Shown: in pieces, positions 8,616 through 16,417 of the stretch | Numbering within the stretch: the stretch's first letter is position 1 | Layout of the letters: every line of letters begins with the position of its first letter | Source: Streptomyces sp. NBC_01485 | GTDB taxonomy: Bacteria; Actinomycetota; Actinomycetes; Streptomycetales; Streptomycetaceae | Direction of reading: 5' to 3' | Assembly: GCF_036227125.1 (NCBI RefSeq) | Contig: NZ_CP109435.1 | Span: 7,564,001 to 7,628,000 of the forward strand | Length of the DNA stretch: 64,000 nucleotides | Position numbers and translations under genes: made by a program | Notes under the pieces: model-generated | Database searches by the model: none | What the model was told of the DNA's origin: nothing | Seen by the model: the letters and a program-made list of their open reading frames with translations, nothing else

Positions 8616-9794
8616 ATGCTGGACATCGCCGAGGAGCTGAACCGGTGGGTGGAGCAGGGCCGTGACTTCGCCGTCGCCACCGTGGTGGCCGTCGGCGGCA
8701 GCGCGCCCCGCCGGCCGGGCGCCGCCCTCGCGGTGGACGCCGACGGCACGGCGATCGGCTCGGTCTCCGGCGGCTGTGTGGAGAGCGCGGTCTACACACT
8801 GTGCCAACAGGCCCTGGAAGACGGGGAGTCGGTCCTCGAACGCTTCGGCTACAGCGACGACGACGCCTTCGCCGTCGGACTCACCTGCGGCGGGATCATC
8901 GACATCCTCATCACCCCGGTACGGGTCGGCGACCCCGTCCGCCCGGTGATCGCGGCTGCCGTCGAGGCCGCCGCCGACGGCCGGGCCGCCGCGCTCGCGC
9001 GGATCGTGACCGGCCCGGCGGACCTCGTCGGCCGCGCGCTCCTCGTCCACACCGACAGAAGTCACCACGACGGTTCCTGCGACGGCGGCCATGAGGGTGG
9101 CTTCGGCGCCCATCCCGGGCTGGACCGCACGGTCGCCGCCGAGGCCACCGCCTTCCTCGACGCCGGTCGCACCGGCACCCTGGAGATCGGCGAACAGGGC
9201 TCCCGCTGCGGGGCCCCGCTCACGGTCCTCGTCGAGTCGTCCGTCCCCGCGCCCCGGATGATCGTGTTCGGCGCGATCGACTTCGCGTCGGCGCTGGTAC
9301 GGGTCGGCAAGTTCCTCGACTACCACGTCACGGTGTGCGACGCGCGCCCCGTCTTCGCGACCAGGGCCCGCTTCCCGGAAGCCGACGAGGTCATCGTCGA
9401 CTGGCCGCACCGCTACCTGGAGCGCACCGAGGTGGACGCGCGGACCGTCCTGTGCGTCCTCACCCACGACGCCAAGTTCGACGTCCCCCTGCTCCGGCTG
9501 GCGCTGCGCCTCCCGGTCGCCTACGTCGGCGCGATGGGCTCCCGCCGCACTCACCTCGACCGCAACGCCCGACTGCGCGAAGTCGGCGTCACCGAGCTGG
9601 AGTTGGCCCGACTGCGCTCACCCATCGGCCTCGACCTGGGCGCCCGCACACCCGAGGAGACGGCACTGTCGATCGCCGCGGAGATCGTCGCCAACCGGCG
9701 AGGCGGCAGCGGCATCCCCCTCACCGGGGCCCACACGCCGATCCATCACGACGCGACGTCGATGCCCGCCGGCCGGATCGGCTCGGTGGCCTGA
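8616..9794 (+). CDS. xdhC: XdhC/CoxI family molybdenum cofactor insertion factor
   Basis: A 392-residue maturation factor that binds molybdenum cofactor, helps sulfurate it and inserts it into xanthine dehydrogenase. The N-terminal XdhC/CoxI domain shows VAVGGSAPRRPGAALAV and GSVSGGCVESAV near residues 27-60 and GLTCGGIIDILI near residue 89. The C-terminal Rossmann domain is at about residues 210-370 (MIVFGAIDFASALVRVGKFL, then YVGAMGSRRTH). The usual GxG of the Rossmann loop reads FGAIDFA here. The start at 8616 has TAGGAGA about 8 bases upstream. Its 3' end overlaps the convergent LanC-like gene by 49 bases. Confidence 0.92.
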   Translation: MLDIAEELNRWVEQGRDFAVATVVAVGGSAPRRPGAALAVDADGTAIGSVSGGCVESAVYTLCQQALEDGESVLERFGYSDDDAFAVGLTCGGIIDILITPVRVGDPVRPVIAAAVEAAADGRAAALARIVTGPADLVGRALLVHTDRSHHDGSCDGGHEGGFGAHPGLDRTVAAEATAFLDAGRTGTLEIGEQGSRCGAPLTVLVESSVPAPRMIVFGAIDFASALVRVGKFLDYHVTVCDARPVFATRARFPEADEVIVDWPHRYLERTEVDARTVLCVLTHDAKFDVPLLRLALRLPVAYVGAMGSRRTHLDRNARLREVGVTELELARLRSPIGLDLGARTPEETALSIAAEIVANRRGGSGIPLTGAHTPIHHDATSMPAGRIGSVA

Positions 9795-11056
9795 GTAGCC
9801 GCCAAGCGCACGGCCGGCTGATCGGGCCAGGTGAACGCGTAACGCCGGTCACCGCCCTTGCTCAGCCGCAGGTAGCGCAGCAGTTCACGCACGATGCCCG
9901 CGTTGCCCATCGCCCACCCGGTCTCCGGTTCGAGGTCGCCCGGAGCGGGCCGGTGCGCGACGTTGGACCAGCGCGCACCTTCGGCGTCCCGGGTCGCGTG
10001 CGAGGCGAGATCCGCGACGAGGATCCGGGCGAAGTCGCGGGAGTCGGCGGAGTCGGGGGAGTCGCCGCGCTCGGCGATCCGGTCGCAGGCCAGTGCCAGC
10101 ACGCCCGCCGTTCCGCAGCAGCGGCCGTTGTTGTCCCAGAAACCGGGCCGCAGCCGCTGCGGCAGACCGGAGCGGGTCACGGTGTGCCAGCAGCGGTCGG
10201 CGAGCTCCGCCCAGGACGGCTCGCCGAGGACGTCCCGCAGCAGCCGGAAGACCTGGGCGTCGCCGGCCGGGCCGTGACACCAGCCGTAGCTGTGACGCTG
10301 GACGATGTCGGGGCGGTGCGGCGGGTCGGAGTGCGGGACGAGGAAGCCCTCCGGGCCGGCCTCGTCACGGGACACGACCTCCGCGACCCCGGCCCGCGCG
10401 AGCTCGACGAGATCCGCCCGGCCAGTGTCCGCTCCGACGGCGGCGAGCGCGTACGCGATGCCGAGCGAGCCGTGCGAGATGTGGTGCAGCCGGGACTCGC
10501 GGTCGCTGCGCCACTCCCAGGTCACGCCCGCCGCGGTCGGCTCGGCCGTCCGCACGTACGGCTCCAGTGCGCCGATCGCCGACTCGGCGTCGCCGCACAG
10601 CAACACCCCCAGTCCGATGCCCGCGTTGCCGCCCATCAGCTCGAACAGGTCGCCCCAGCGCGTTCCGTCGAAACGGGACCGCACCCGTGCCAGGGCCCGG
10701 TCCGCGGCGGCGTCGGCCGCGCTGTCGCCGAGTTCGCGGTGGACGGCGCGCAGCACGAGGGCGATGCCGGTGAGGCCGAAGTACAGGGAGTCGTCGGAGT
10801 GTTCGTCGACGGCGTCCGCGAGACTGCGGGCGGCGCGCAGCGCGGTGTCGGCGTACGCGTCGTCCCCGAAGTGCCGCCAGGCCTCCAGGAGCACGGGGAC
10901 GATCCCGGCCGTGCCGTTGTAGAGCATCGGGTCGACGTCGTCGTCCGAGGGCCGGACGGGCCAGCCGAGCCCACCGCCCCCGGTGTCCCGCGCCGTGCCC
11001 CGCATCCAGCGCAGGGCGTCCACCGAAAGTTCCTCGACCTCGTTCACTCCCGTCAT
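9746..11056 (-). CDS. LanC-like (lanthionine synthetase C family) protein
   Basis: A 436-residue protein with the alpha-toroid repeat pattern of LanC cyclases: repeated glycine-rich inner-helix motifs such as LYNGTAGIVPVLLEA, YFGLTGIALVLRA, ELMGGNAGIGLGVLL, HISHGSLGIAYAL and NNGRCCGTAGVLAL. Zinc ligands appear to be the Cys of YGWCHGPAGD near residue 269 and the two adjacent Cys of RCCG near residue 323. A Cys-Cys pair in place of Cys-His is known in some lanthipeptide cyclases. No precursor peptide, dehydratase or lanthipeptide transporter is adjacent, so this is an orphan. It could act on a distant precursor or be a LanC-like protein of other function. The final 49 bases overlap xdhC on the other strand. 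Confidence 0.8.
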   Translation of the reverse strand: MTGVNEVEELSVDALRWMRGTARDTGGGGLGWPVRPSDDDVDPMLYNGTAGIVPVLLEAWRHFGDDAYADTALRAARSLADAVDEHSDDSLYFGLTGIALVLRAVHRELGDSAADAAADRALARVRSRFDGTRWGDLFELMGGNAGIGLGVLLCGDAESAIGALEPYVRTAEPTAAGVTWEWRSDRESRLHHISHGSLGIAYALAAVGADTGRADLVELARAGVAEVVSRDEAGPEGFLVPHSDPPHRPDIVQRHSYGWCHGPAGDAQVFRLLRDVLGEPSWAELADRCWHTVTRSGLPQRLRPGFWDNNGRCCGTAGVLALACDRIAERGDSPDSADSRDFARILVADLASHATRDAEGARWSNVAHRPAPGDLEPETGWAMGNAGIVRELLRYLRLSKGGDRRYAFTWPDQPAVRLAATQATEPIRPAGIDVAS

Positions 11057-11111
11057 GCGCTCACCCTGGCATGCGGCTACGGTCCCGGAACAAGCAGGGT
11101 CACCCGAACAG

Positions 11112-11552
11112 TCAAGGTCTGCGCAGCAGTTGGTTGACGGTCCGTCCGAACACCGTGCGGGCCGTGGCCTTGAGGAGCGGATCGAGGAGCGACGGCAGGA
11201 AACGCAGCCGCAGTTCCTCGCGCCAGATCACGCGGGCCCGCCCGCCCGGCCCCGGCCGTACCTCGATCTCGGCCCAGCCCAGGACGACCCGGCCGCGCTT
11301 CTCCAGCCGGCACCGGCCCGGCTCGTCGAGGGCCGGCGGCTGCCAGACGGTCACCTCCATCCGGTCGTCGAAGGCGAACGGGCCGAAACCCGAACGCGCG
11401 ACGATGACCGTGCCTTCGCCGGTCGGTGGCGGAGTGAGCACGGCGACACGGGTGAGCGGCACCGCATCGCCGTGCCGGGACCACTCCGTCAGCCGACGCC
11501 ACGCGTCGTCCAGGGAGAGCGGTGCCGTGCGTTCGAGCTGGAAGATGACCAC
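11112..11552 (-). CDS. SRPBCC (START/polyketide cyclase-like) family protein
   Basis: About 146 residues with the helix-grip pattern: a starting beta strand VVIFQLERTAPLSLDDAWRR, a long antiparallel sheet (GTVIVARSGFGPFAFDDRME, then GRCRLEKRGRVVLGWAEIEV) and a C-terminal helix ending KATARTVFGRTVNQLLRR. Such proteins bind lipids, aromatic compounds or act as cyclases; nothing here defines the ligand. I chose the GTG at 11552 because the family fold starts there; the reading frame is open upstream to 11636. It lies between the LanC-like gene and the polysaccharide deacetylase on the same strand. Confidence 0.65.
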   Translation of the reverse strand: MVIFQLERTAPLSLDDAWRRLTEWSRHGDAVPLTRVAVLTPPPTGEGTVIVARSGFGPFAFDDRMEVTVWQPPALDEPGRCRLEKRGRVVLGWAEIEVRPGPGGRARVIWREELRLRFLPSLLDPLLKATARTVFGRTVNQLLRRP

Positions 11553-11646
11553 GCAGTGATCGTAGGGAGTCGGGGCTGCCTGGTGGAGGAGCACCCTCCG
11601 GCTCACAGGTTCGGCCCGGTCTCCCCGTCTTCCCACCGAGCCCGGG

Positions 11647-12450
11647 TCAGCGGTAGACCCGCCCCGGCAGGGCCTTCCCGGGCGCCAGTAACTGAGGAAC
11701 CGTCACAAAAACGAATCCGCGCTCCTTCAGCGCGTCGATGATCCCGGGCACGGCCGGTACGGTCCCGTCGTATATGTCGTGCAGCAGGATGATGCCGTCC
11801 CGGTCGGCCTGCGCGAGGACCCGGCGCTCGATCAGCGCGGAGTCGGTCGTCGTGTAGTCCTTGGCGGTCACCGTCCACAGCACCTCGGCGAGGCCGAGCT
11901 CGCGGGAGATCTCGTGCACGGTCTCGTTCGTACGGCCCTGCGGCGGGCGCATCAGGGTCGGCCGACGGCCGGTGAGGCGCTCTATCTCGTCGTTGGGGCG
12001 GCGGAGCTCCTCGCGTATCTCCTCCGGCGTGATCCGCGTGAGGATCTTGTGGTCCCAGGTGTGGCTGGCCACCTCGTGCCCCTCGGCGGCCATGCGTCTG
12101 ACCAGCTCCGGGTACTTCTCGATGTGCCGCTCACCCAGCAGGAAGAAGGTCGCCGGGACCTGTTTCTCCTTCAGGATGTCCAGCAGGCGGGCGGAGTTCT
12201 CGCTCGGCCCCGCGTCGAAGGTGAGCGCGATGCACTTCGCCTGCCGGCAGTCGACGGCGCCGAAGCGGGCGGCCTGGGTGGCCTGAGTCGTGGGCGTGGT
12301 CGCAGGGTCCGCGCGGGCGGCGCTCGGCTGTGTGGTGTCGGCGCCGCCGCAACCGGTCAGCGTGACCGCCAGGCATGCGGCCGCCGCGGCGATGGCGACG
12401 GCACGCAACCCGGCCCCCGTGTTCTTCATCTTCCTGGTCAGAGAAGGCAT
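11647..12450 (-). CDS. Secreted lipoprotein polysaccharide deacetylase (NodB domain)
   Basis: A 267-residue lipoprotein with an N-terminal signal peptide ending in a lipobox (LAVTLTGCGG, Cys near residue 34). It is followed by a Thr/Ala-rich linker and a carbohydrate esterase family 4 domain. Motif 1 reads TFDAGPS, where the second metal-site Asp of the usual TFDDG is Ala. Motif 2 is SHTWDH with both His ligands, motif 3 is RPPQGRTN and motif 5 is ILLHD. It probably removes acetyl groups from cell-wall or extracellular polysaccharide. The ATG at 12450 lies 6 bases after a TATAGT -10-like hexamer, suggesting leaderless transcription. A second ATG at 12430 is preceded by AGGAAG and is an alternative start. 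Confidence 0.85.
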   Translation of the reverse strand: MPSLTRKMKNTGAGLRAVAIAAAAACLAVTLTGCGGADTTQPSAARADPATTPTTQATQAARFGAVDCRQAKCIALTFDAGPSENSARLLDILKEKQVPATFFLLGERHIEKYPELVRRMAAEGHEVASHTWDHKILTRITPEEIREELRRPNDEIERLTGRRPTLMRPPQGRTNETVHEISRELGLAEVLWTVTAKDYTTTDSALIERRVLAQADRDGIILLHDIYDGTVPAVPGIIDALKERGFVFVTVPQLLAPGKALPGRVYR

Positions 12451-12453
12451 AAC

Positions 12454-12493
12454 GAGACTATACATAGAGTGTATACACCCTATGTATAGTCTC
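12454..12493 (-). promoter_or_regulatory. AT-rich nested palindrome over the deacetylase promoter
   Basis: A 14-bp perfect inverted repeat (12454-12467 with 12480-12493) encloses a second palindrome, GTGTATACAC, at 12469-12478. The region is strikingly AT-rich for this genome. On the minus strand the right end gives TATAGT six bases before the ATG at 12450. This looks like a repressor operator embedded in a leaderless promoter. Confidence 0.7.
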
Positions 12494-12538
12494 GGCGTCA
12501 TGCTCGCGTCGTGCCCGCGGTCATGCCCTCTCGCGCCC

Positions 12539-13987
12539 TCACTGGGCGTAGAACGTCGCGTCCCCCTTGTCCGCCGCCGTGCTCGGCGTCTGCACGTACA
12601 GCAGGTAGTCGTAGTGGCGGAGGTAGCGGCCGGCGAAGTTGTACGACTCGTACGAGACTCCCGCCGAGTCGGCGAGTCCGGCGCGCTGGTAGAAGCTCGC
12701 GTCGGACGCGAACGCCGAGGTGCCGTCGTTCTTCTCCACCCACGCCTCGAAGTTCTTGTGCCGCAGGTAGTACCCGGGGAAGTTCGCCGACTCCAGCGAG
12801 ACCGTGCCGCTTCCGGCCAGCCCGGGCACCACCCGGAACTGCGAGTCCGCGAGCGGGCTGACGTTCGCCTCGATACGGCCCCGGAACTCCCAGTGCCGGA
12901 TGAAACGGTCCGCGTAGTTGTACGAGGAGAAACGCTGCGGGGTGACGCCGTCGGCCACCGGGATGCCGAAGTCGGGCGTGCCGTCGGCCTTCCAGTACAC
13001 CTTCTGCACACGGGTGCGGCGGTTGGGGTCGTTCAGCGGATCGCCGGTGATGTCCTTGTAGCTGCGGTCGTGGTAGACGAGGACGTCGGACTTTCCGTCC
13101 TCGGAGACCGTGAACGAGTTGTGGCCCGGCCCGTACTGCGAGGTCGAGGCGTTCGTGGTGAAGACGGGCTGCGAACCCTTGGTCCAGGACGCCGGGTCGG
13201 TCAGGTCGGCCGTCGCGGAGGCGGTCAGCATGCCGAGGCAGTAGTTGGCGTCGGTCGCGCTCGCCGAGTAGGTCATGAAGACCTTGCCGCCGTGCTGGAT
13301 CAGCGCGGGCCCCTCGTTGACCTTGAAGCCGACCGTTTCCCAGGAGAGCGTCGGCTGTGAGATCTCCGCCGGAGTGCCCTGAATCGTCCAGGGGTTGGCC
13401 ATCTTCGCGATGAACAGGCTGGTGTTGTTGTTCTCGGACGGGTTGCGCTGAGCCCAGGCGAGATAGCGGACACCGTTGACGACGAAGGTCGTGGAGTCGA
13501 GCGAGAAGCTCTGCCAGGTCGTCGTGATCTGGCCCTTCTCGGTCCAGGTCGCGGTGAGCGGGTTGGCGCCGGTGCCTTCGAGGACGTACATCCGGATCGC
13601 CCATATGTCGGACGTGGACCCGGCCGCGAAGTACACGTACCACTTGCCGTCGATGAAGTGGATCTCCGGTGCCCAGATGTGGGCGCCCATGACCCCGCTG
13701 CTGTGCTTGGTCCAGATGGTGACCTCCTGGGCCGTCGACAGGCCCTGGATGGTCGTCGCCCGGCGCAGCACGATGCGGTCGTACTCGGGGACGGTGGCGG
13801 TGAAGTAGTAGAAGCCGTCCGTGTGCTTGAAGATGTGCGGGTCGGCGCGCTTCTCGGCGATCGGGTTGGTGTACGTCACGGCGGGGGAGTCTGGCACGGC
13901 GGCCTGGGCGGGGGCGCCCAGTCCGGTCAGGCTGGCCGCGAGGGCGACGAGGACGGCCAGGAGCAGCCGAACGGCGTTGCGACTCAA
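12539..13987 (-). CDS. Secreted GH43 glycoside hydrolase with AbfB-type C-terminal domain
   Basis: A 482-residue secreted enzyme. The signal peptide covers residues about 1-29 (MSRNAVRLLLAVLVALAASL, Ala-x-Ala end). The five-bladed propeller GH43 domain spans residues about 38-335, with the general-base Asp in YTNPIAEKRADPHIFKHTDG and the catalytic Glu in FKVNEGPALIQHGGKVFMTY near residue 225. Residues about 345-482 form a beta-trefoil of AbfB/CBM42 type with repeated YxxRFIRH / YYLRH / RYLRHYDY motifs that bind arabinofuranosyl side chains. It likely releases arabinose or related sugars from plant arabinoxylan or arabinan outside the cell. It follows a second GH43 gene by 66 bp on the same strand, so they probably form an operon. 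AGGAGA lies just upstream of the start. Confidence 0.88.
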   Translation of the reverse strand: MSRNAVRLLLAVLVALAASLTGLGAPAQAAVPDSPAVTYTNPIAEKRADPHIFKHTDGFYYFTATVPEYDRIVLRRATTIQGLSTAQEVTIWTKHSSGVMGAHIWAPEIHFIDGKWYVYFAAGSTSDIWAIRMYVLEGTGANPLTATWTEKGQITTTWQSFSLDSTTFVVNGVRYLAWAQRNPSENNNTSLFIAKMANPWTIQGTPAEISQPTLSWETVGFKVNEGPALIQHGGKVFMTYSASATDANYCLGMLTASATADLTDPASWTKGSQPVFTTNASTSQYGPGHNSFTVSEDGKSDVLVYHDRSYKDITGDPLNDPNRRTRVQKVYWKADGTPDFGIPVADGVTPQRFSSYNYADRFIRHWEFRGRIEANVSPLADSQFRVVPGLAGSGTVSLESANFPGYYLRHKNFEAWVEKNDGTSAFASDASFYQRAGLADSAGVSYESYNFAGRYLRHYDYLLYVQTPSTAADKGDATFYAQ

Positions 13988-13993
13988 GAGAGT

Positions 13994-14052
13994 TCTCCTG
14001 ATGGGCGGGGAAGTGGAGTGGGGGGAGGGGGAGTTGGGGGGAGAGGGGGTGG
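13994..14052 (+). other. G-run tract between the two GH43 genes
   Basis: The spacer carries several runs of four to seven G on the + strand (C on the transcribed minus-strand message). Such runs could form a G-quadruplex in the DNA. The end of the tract abuts the ribosome binding site of the downstream GH43 gene. Confidence 0.45.
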
Positions 14053-14053
14053 C

Positions 14054-15544
14054 TCAGGTGGTCGGCACGAGGCGCCACTGCTGGCAGTTGTTGTTCAGCC
14101 AGGTCCACTGCCGTACGTCGGCGCCGTTCGCGGTGCCGCAGTTCGCGACGTCGGCGACCTTGCCGCTGCCCTCGCCCACGAGCCGGACGTAGTCGCCGCT
14201 CGCGGTGAAGACGAGCCGGAAACGCTGGCACTTGTTGTTGAGCCACGACCACTGGCGCAGATCGGCGCCGTCGGCGCTGGAGCAGTCGGCGGTGTCCATC
14301 ACCCCACCGGTGGCCACGTTCACCAGCCGGCTGGTGTCGTCGGCCTGGTCCTCGATCCGCCACTTCTGGTTGGCCGCGCCGGTGCACGCCCACTGGAAGA
14401 TGTTCGTGCCGTTGGCGGTGGAACCGTTTTCGACGTCCAGGCACTTGCCGCTGTTGCGGTTGACGAGGGTGTACGACGTCGGGGTCGCCGCCGTCTCGCC
14501 GGACGGGCCGGGGAGCGTCGTGCCGAGCGCGACCGGGGTGCCGAAGTTCGGGGTGCCGTCGGCGTTCCAGGTGAACTTCTGGGCGCGGGTGGTCCGCCCG
14601 TTGCCGCAGCCGCCGTTCGCGGCGGAGTTGGCGTGGTAGACGATCCAGTTCTCGGTGCCGTCGGGCGAGGTGAAGAAACCGTTGTGGCCCGGACCGTAGA
14701 CGCTGTTCGCGTCACTGCGCTGGAAGACGGGTGTCTGCTTCTTCGTCCAGGACGCCGGGTTCAGCGGGTCGCTGCCCGTCAGCTCCAGTTGGCCCAGCTT
14801 GTAGTCGGGCGTCCCGCAGAAACTCGCGGAGTAGGTGAGGAACGTGCGGCCGTCGTGGTACAGCGGCTCGGGCCCCTCGTTGACGGGTTGGCCCGATGTC
14901 TCCCAGCTAAGCGTGGGGCTGGAGATCACCGTGAAAGTGTTGCTGGAAAGGGTGTACGGGTTGCTCATCGGCGCGATGACCAGGCTCTGCGTGCTGCCGT
15001 TCACGAATCCGCTTCCGACCAGATACAGGTTGCCGTTGTTCTGCAGCACGGTCGCGTCGATCAGCCAGCCGCCCGGGGCGAGGTTGGAGCCGGTGAGGGA
15101 GCCCTTGTAGGTGTAGGGGCCCAGCGGATCCGTGCCGGCGCTCTCCAGGACATGGGTGCGCTGGGAGTCGCAGCAGGAGACCCCGCCCTGCCCGGCCGAG
15201 TAGTACATGTACCAGTGGCCGTTGAACTGGTGGATCTCCGGCGCCCAGATGTTGGTGTTGCGGGTCGAGGTGGTGTCCGACCACACCTGCACGGTGGGCG
15301 CGGTGGCGAGACCCGCCAGGGTCGGCGACTTGCGTATGCCGAGAACGCCCGTGAACGTCGTGGTGACGAGGTAGTAGTTCCCGTCGTTGTACTCCAGCCA
15401 GGGGTCGGCGCCCTTGGCCGACTTCAGCGGGTTGGTGTACGGGCGACCGTCGGCCGCGGCCACCGGCTGGGTCGCCGCCACGAGGGCGAGGAGGAGTGAC
15501 AACACGCAGACGAGCAGAGATCTGCGGCGGTTCGTGAGAGCCAT
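14054..15544 (-). CDS. Secreted GH43 glycoside hydrolase with ricin-type CBM13 domain
   Basis: A 496-residue secreted enzyme. The signal peptide ends about residue 30 (LLALVAATQPVAAADG). The GH43 propeller spans residues about 35-345 with the general base in YTNPLKSAKGADPWLEY and the catalytic Glu in QPVNEGPEPLYHDGR near residue 215. Residues about 360-496 are a ricin-type beta-trefoil (CBM13) with repeats of the form NxxSGKCLDV ... QWxW/C ... NQKWRI / CQRFRL / CQQWRL. It probably acts on arabinan, arabinoxylan or galactan. The ATG at 15544 is preceded by AAGGGACGG. It is first of the GH43 pair and so most directly under the upstream operator-like repeats. Confidence 0.88.
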   Translation of the reverse strand: MALTNRRRSLLVCVLSLLLALVAATQPVAAADGRPYTNPLKSAKGADPWLEYNDGNYYLVTTTFTGVLGIRKSPTLAGLATAPTVQVWSDTTSTRNTNIWAPEIHQFNGHWYMYYSAGQGGVSCCDSQRTHVLESAGTDPLGPYTYKGSLTGSNLAPGGWLIDATVLQNNGNLYLVGSGFVNGSTQSLVIAPMSNPYTLSSNTFTVISSPTLSWETSGQPVNEGPEPLYHDGRTFLTYSASFCGTPDYKLGQLELTGSDPLNPASWTKKQTPVFQRSDANSVYGPGHNGFFTSPDGTENWIVYHANSAANGGCGNGRTTRAQKFTWNADGTPNFGTPVALGTTLPGPSGETAATPTSYTLVNRNSGKCLDVENGSTANGTNIFQWACTGAANQKWRIEDQADDTSRLVNVATGGVMDTADCSSADGADLRQWSWLNNKCQRFRLVFTASGDYVRLVGEGSGKVADVANCGTANGADVRQWTWLNNNCQQWRLVPTT

Positions 15545-16010
15545 ACAGGACCGTCCCTTGTCCAAAAAATTGCCTGTTCGTGATTTCGAACATGGTTCGC
15601 AACTTCGGCCAGAAGATAAAGGGCTCGCATGCCGTCGTCAATGGTTTCGGCAGGTCGTGACCCGGGCGTGAAGTGCGGCGACCTCTGTGTCATCGACCTG
15701 CCGTGGGTGGCGCGGACCGTCGGATCGCATCTGTATTTACTGGCCACCTTTCTTCCGTACGCTCCGTGAAATTGCTGGGGAAAGGTGGTCGGCTCGGCCC
15801 CTGATCCGGCCTTTACCGCCGGGCCTCGACCTGCTGGTTCAAGCCTGGGGCCTGGCCTGAACCGGTCGGTTTCCTCGGGCCGCATTACTCTTCCGAGTGA
15901 CGGGACACGTCTCGGCTTGGATTCTGCCCTCGGGGCTCCGATAAGCTGATGCAGGTTCGCAAATGCCGGGGGCAATCAGTTTCGGTCCCCGAAAAGAAGG
16001 GGTACGACTC
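15545..16010. other. Intergenic region between divergent GH43 and DUF5132 genes
   Basis: 466 bases without a convincing gene. It holds the GH43 promoter and operator-like repeats at its left end. A purine-rich ribosome binding site (GAAGGGG) lies just before 16011 at its right end. Several reading frames are open here but none shows protein-like composition or a start with a binding site. Confidence 0.5.
15575..15599 (-). promoter_or_regulatory. Overlapping inverted repeats upstream of the GH43 operon
   Basis: TGTTCG (15575-15580) and CGAACA (15587-15592) form an inverted repeat with a 6-base spacer. CGAAC-N3-GTTCG (15587-15599) overlaps it. The site lies about 30-55 bases upstream of the GH43 start, where a sugar-responsive LacI- or ROK-type repressor would act. 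No such regulator is adjacent. Confidence 0.5.
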
Positions 16011-16373
16011 ATGCCGCCCGTAGTTCCCCCGTTTCTGATCGGTCTCCTCGCCGCGTCGCTCGCCAAGCGGGTCGTCAAACCGCTGATGCGCGGACTGGTG
16101 AAAACGTCGGTGGGCCTGGTGCTCGAAGTGAAACGCGCGGCGCAGGAGGCCGGCGAAGGTCTGCAGGATCTCGCCGCCGAGGTCACCGCCGAAGTCGTCG
16201 CGGCCCAGATGGCGGGCGGCGGCCAGTTGGAACCGCAGTCGCAGGCCCAGCCGCAGTCGCAGCCGCAATCGCAGGAGCGGGTGGCGGCTCAGGAAACACC
16301 CGTTGCCGATGCCCAGCCCAAGGGGCCCGGCAAGGGGCGCACGCCCGCCGTCGCCACCGGCAAGGCGCACTGA
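16011..16373 (+). CDS. DUF5132 family small protein
   Basis: A 120-residue protein beginning MPPVVPPFLIGLLAASLAKR. It has a short hydrophobic N-terminal segment (residues 5-20), then a conserved amphipathic region (KPLMRGLVKTSVGLVLEVKR, EAGEGLQDLAAEVTAEVV) and a Gln/Pro-rich C-terminal tail with QPQSQ repeats. The pattern matches DUF5132 proteins, which I recall sitting beside transporters carrying HMA domains in actinomycetes. The ABC exporter with an HMA-like domain begins 44 bp downstream, fitting that pattern. The start at 16011 has GAAGGGG 8 bases upstream. Function is unknown; a membrane-associated helper of the transporter is an inference. Confidence 0.7.
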   Translation: MPPVVPPFLIGLLAASLAKRVVKPLMRGLVKTSVGLVLEVKRAAQEAGEGLQDLAAEVTAEVVAAQMAGGGQLEPQSQAQPQSQPQSQERVAAQETPVADAQPKGPGKGRTPAVATGKAH

Positions 16374-16417
16374 ACGCCCACGCCTCAAAGAGAAAAAAGC
16401 TCGGGGATCTGCTGAAC

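Noticed and set aside
15587..15599. A LexA/SOS box (CGAAC...GTTCG) upstream of the GH43 gene.
   Set aside because: The spacer is 3 bases rather than the 4 of the actinobacterial SOS box, and secreted glycosidases are not SOS genes; it is treated as part of a sugar operator.
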